Origin: Hydractinia symbiolongicarpus
Taxonomy: Eukaryota; Cnidaria; Hydrozoa; Anthoathecata; Hydractiniidae
DNA length: 64,000 bases
Reading direction: 5' to 3'
Assembly: GCF_029227915.1 (NCBI RefSeq)
Contig: NC_079876.1
Location: forward strand, 8,992,001-9,056,000
The notes under the pieces are model-generated. The model had not been told where the DNA came from and ran no database searches. It was given only the letters and a program-made list of their open reading frames with translations. The position numbers were made by a program, and so were the translations under genes. Below, piece by piece: positions 62,922-64,000 of the stretch (the stretch's first letter is position 1; each line of letters begins with the position of its first letter).

Positions 62922-64000
62922 TTTAAGAATTAATATAAGAAAGTCATATTTTACCGTGGGGCCAATCCTAGCCGTTATCTCGCGCTGAAAAAAAGCGACA
63001 GTTTCAAAAACTACATTTCATTGAGTTTCTAACGGTGTCAGTCCGTTTAAGTTTAAACGGTTGGGTCACATATTCGTACCAACATGTATTTAGCGATGTT
63101 CATCTGACATTACTAGGTTGCATCGCTTTTAACAGTGAAATGATTGACTGTGGGACTTAATTGAACTAACTTTTGACTGTGACCTGATAAATGTGATAAA
63201 TGAAAAAATTGGACTCCAAGAAATAGCATTCTTCTTAATTTGACATGATTGCCTAAACTCAGCGTTTACACTGGGCGCTGTTGTAGCGCTTCATTTAAAA
63301 ATTTAAATTAAAAAGTCATTTTTTTGCTGTGGGACCAATCCTAGCCGTTATTGCGCACTGAAGAAATAGCGACAGTTTTAAGAACTACATTTCATTGACT
63401 TTCTAACGCTGTCAGTCCGTTTGAGTTACAACGGTTGCGTCACATATTCGTACCAACATGAATTTAGCGATATTTTTCTGATATTACTAGGTTGCATCGC
63501 CTTTAACAATGAAACGATTGACTGTGGGACTTAATTGAACTAACTTTGGACTGTGACCTGATGAATGTGATAAATGAGACAATTGGACTCCAAGAAAAAA
63601 CATTCTTCTTAGTTTGACATGATCGCCGAAATTCAGCGATTACACTGGGCGCTGTGGTAGCGCTTCATTTAAGAATTAAGATAAGAAAGTTATATTTTAC
63701 CGTGGGACTAATCCTAGCCGTTATCTCGCGCTGAAGAAATAGCGACAGTTTCAAAAACTACATTTTATTGACTTTCTAACGGTGTCAGTCCGTTTAAGTT
63801 TCAACGGTTGGGTCATATATTCGTACCAACATGTATTTAGAGATATTCATCTGATATTACTAGGTTGCACCTCTTTTAACAGTGAAACGATTGACTGTGG
63901 GACTTAATTGAACTAACTTTTGACTGTGACCTGATAAATGTGATAAATGAAAAAATGGACTCCAAGAAATAGCATTCTTCTTAATTTGACATGATTGCCT
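62899..64000 (-). repeat. Satellite B, inverted arm (374-bp monomer, about 2.9 copies, runs off the window)
   Basis: The same satellite B monomer in reverse orientation. The complement of the monomer start (CCAACAT) ends at 63085, 63459 and 63832, giving units 62899-63085 (partial), 63086-63459 (374 bp), 63460-63832 (373 bp) and 63833-64000 (partial, cut by the window end). The arm has its own substitutions relative to the forward arm (for example CGTTTAAGTTTAAACGG and CTGAAAAAAAGCGAC). It is therefore not a mirror copy of the same molecule. No gene is seen. Confidence 0.93.

Noticed and set aside
61956-64000. Protein-coding transposase within satellite B
   Set aside because: No long open frame on either strand. 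Only tandem monomers are present.

Overview
This window is almost entirely tandem satellite DNA from a eukaryote. It holds no intact protein-coding gene, no tRNA or rRNA, no CRISPR array and no bacterial-style operon. The only protein-coding signal is a dead, 5'-truncated non-LTR retrotransposon (LINE) with a reverse transcriptase related to the Jockey/CR1/L2 group. Such elements are common in invertebrates (cnidarians, arthropods, molluscs). An invertebrate centromeric, pericentromeric or other heterochromatic block is the best reading, but the species cannot be named from sequence alone.

Layout. (1) Positions 1-36396: satellite A, a head-to-tail array of a monomer of about 203 bp (roughly 179 copies). 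(2) Positions 36397-37937: the LINE fragment, minus strand, with a 22-nt poly(A) tail (poly(T) on the plus strand), a 3' UTR of about 305 bp, and a reverse-transcriptase reading frame broken by one in-frame TAA. It sits inside a single satellite monomer. (3) Positions 37938-61955: satellite A resumes in the same orientation and phase (roughly 118 copies). (4) Positions 61956-64000: an unrelated satellite B with a monomer of about 374 bp, arranged as a large inverted repeat. Two and a half monomers read forward, there is a 6-nt loop at 62893-62898, and then the monomers read in reverse to the end of the window.

Satellite A is built hierarchically. Monomers fall into recognisable variant types recurring in fixed order, so longer higher-order repeats (HORs) are visible. 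They include a 3-mer (609 bp) at 202-2028, an 18-monomer duplication (3653 bp) at about 2640-9350, a 21-monomer duplication (4263 bp) at about 8200-16190, a roughly 6494-bp (32-monomer) unit over 23.9-36.1 kb, an 11-mer (2228 bp) over about 47.2-51.6 kb and a 5-mer (1015 bp) over about 52.6-55.7 kb. Copies often differ by a whole number of monomers, as expected from unequal exchange or replication slippage in register. The regular 17-36 kb domain gives way to a more diverged domain within about 300 bp of the LINE.

Most notable: the foldback-like satellite B palindrome and its junction with satellite A; the 32-mer HOR with quantised indels; a 9-bp perfect dyad present in one large class of satellite A monomers; a CpG-dense segment in every A monomer; and a LINE insertion whose empty site survives in paralogous monomers. 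The many short minus-strand open frames are phase accidents of the repeat and are not annotated as genes. Monomer counts are length divided by period; similarities were judged by eye, not by alignment.
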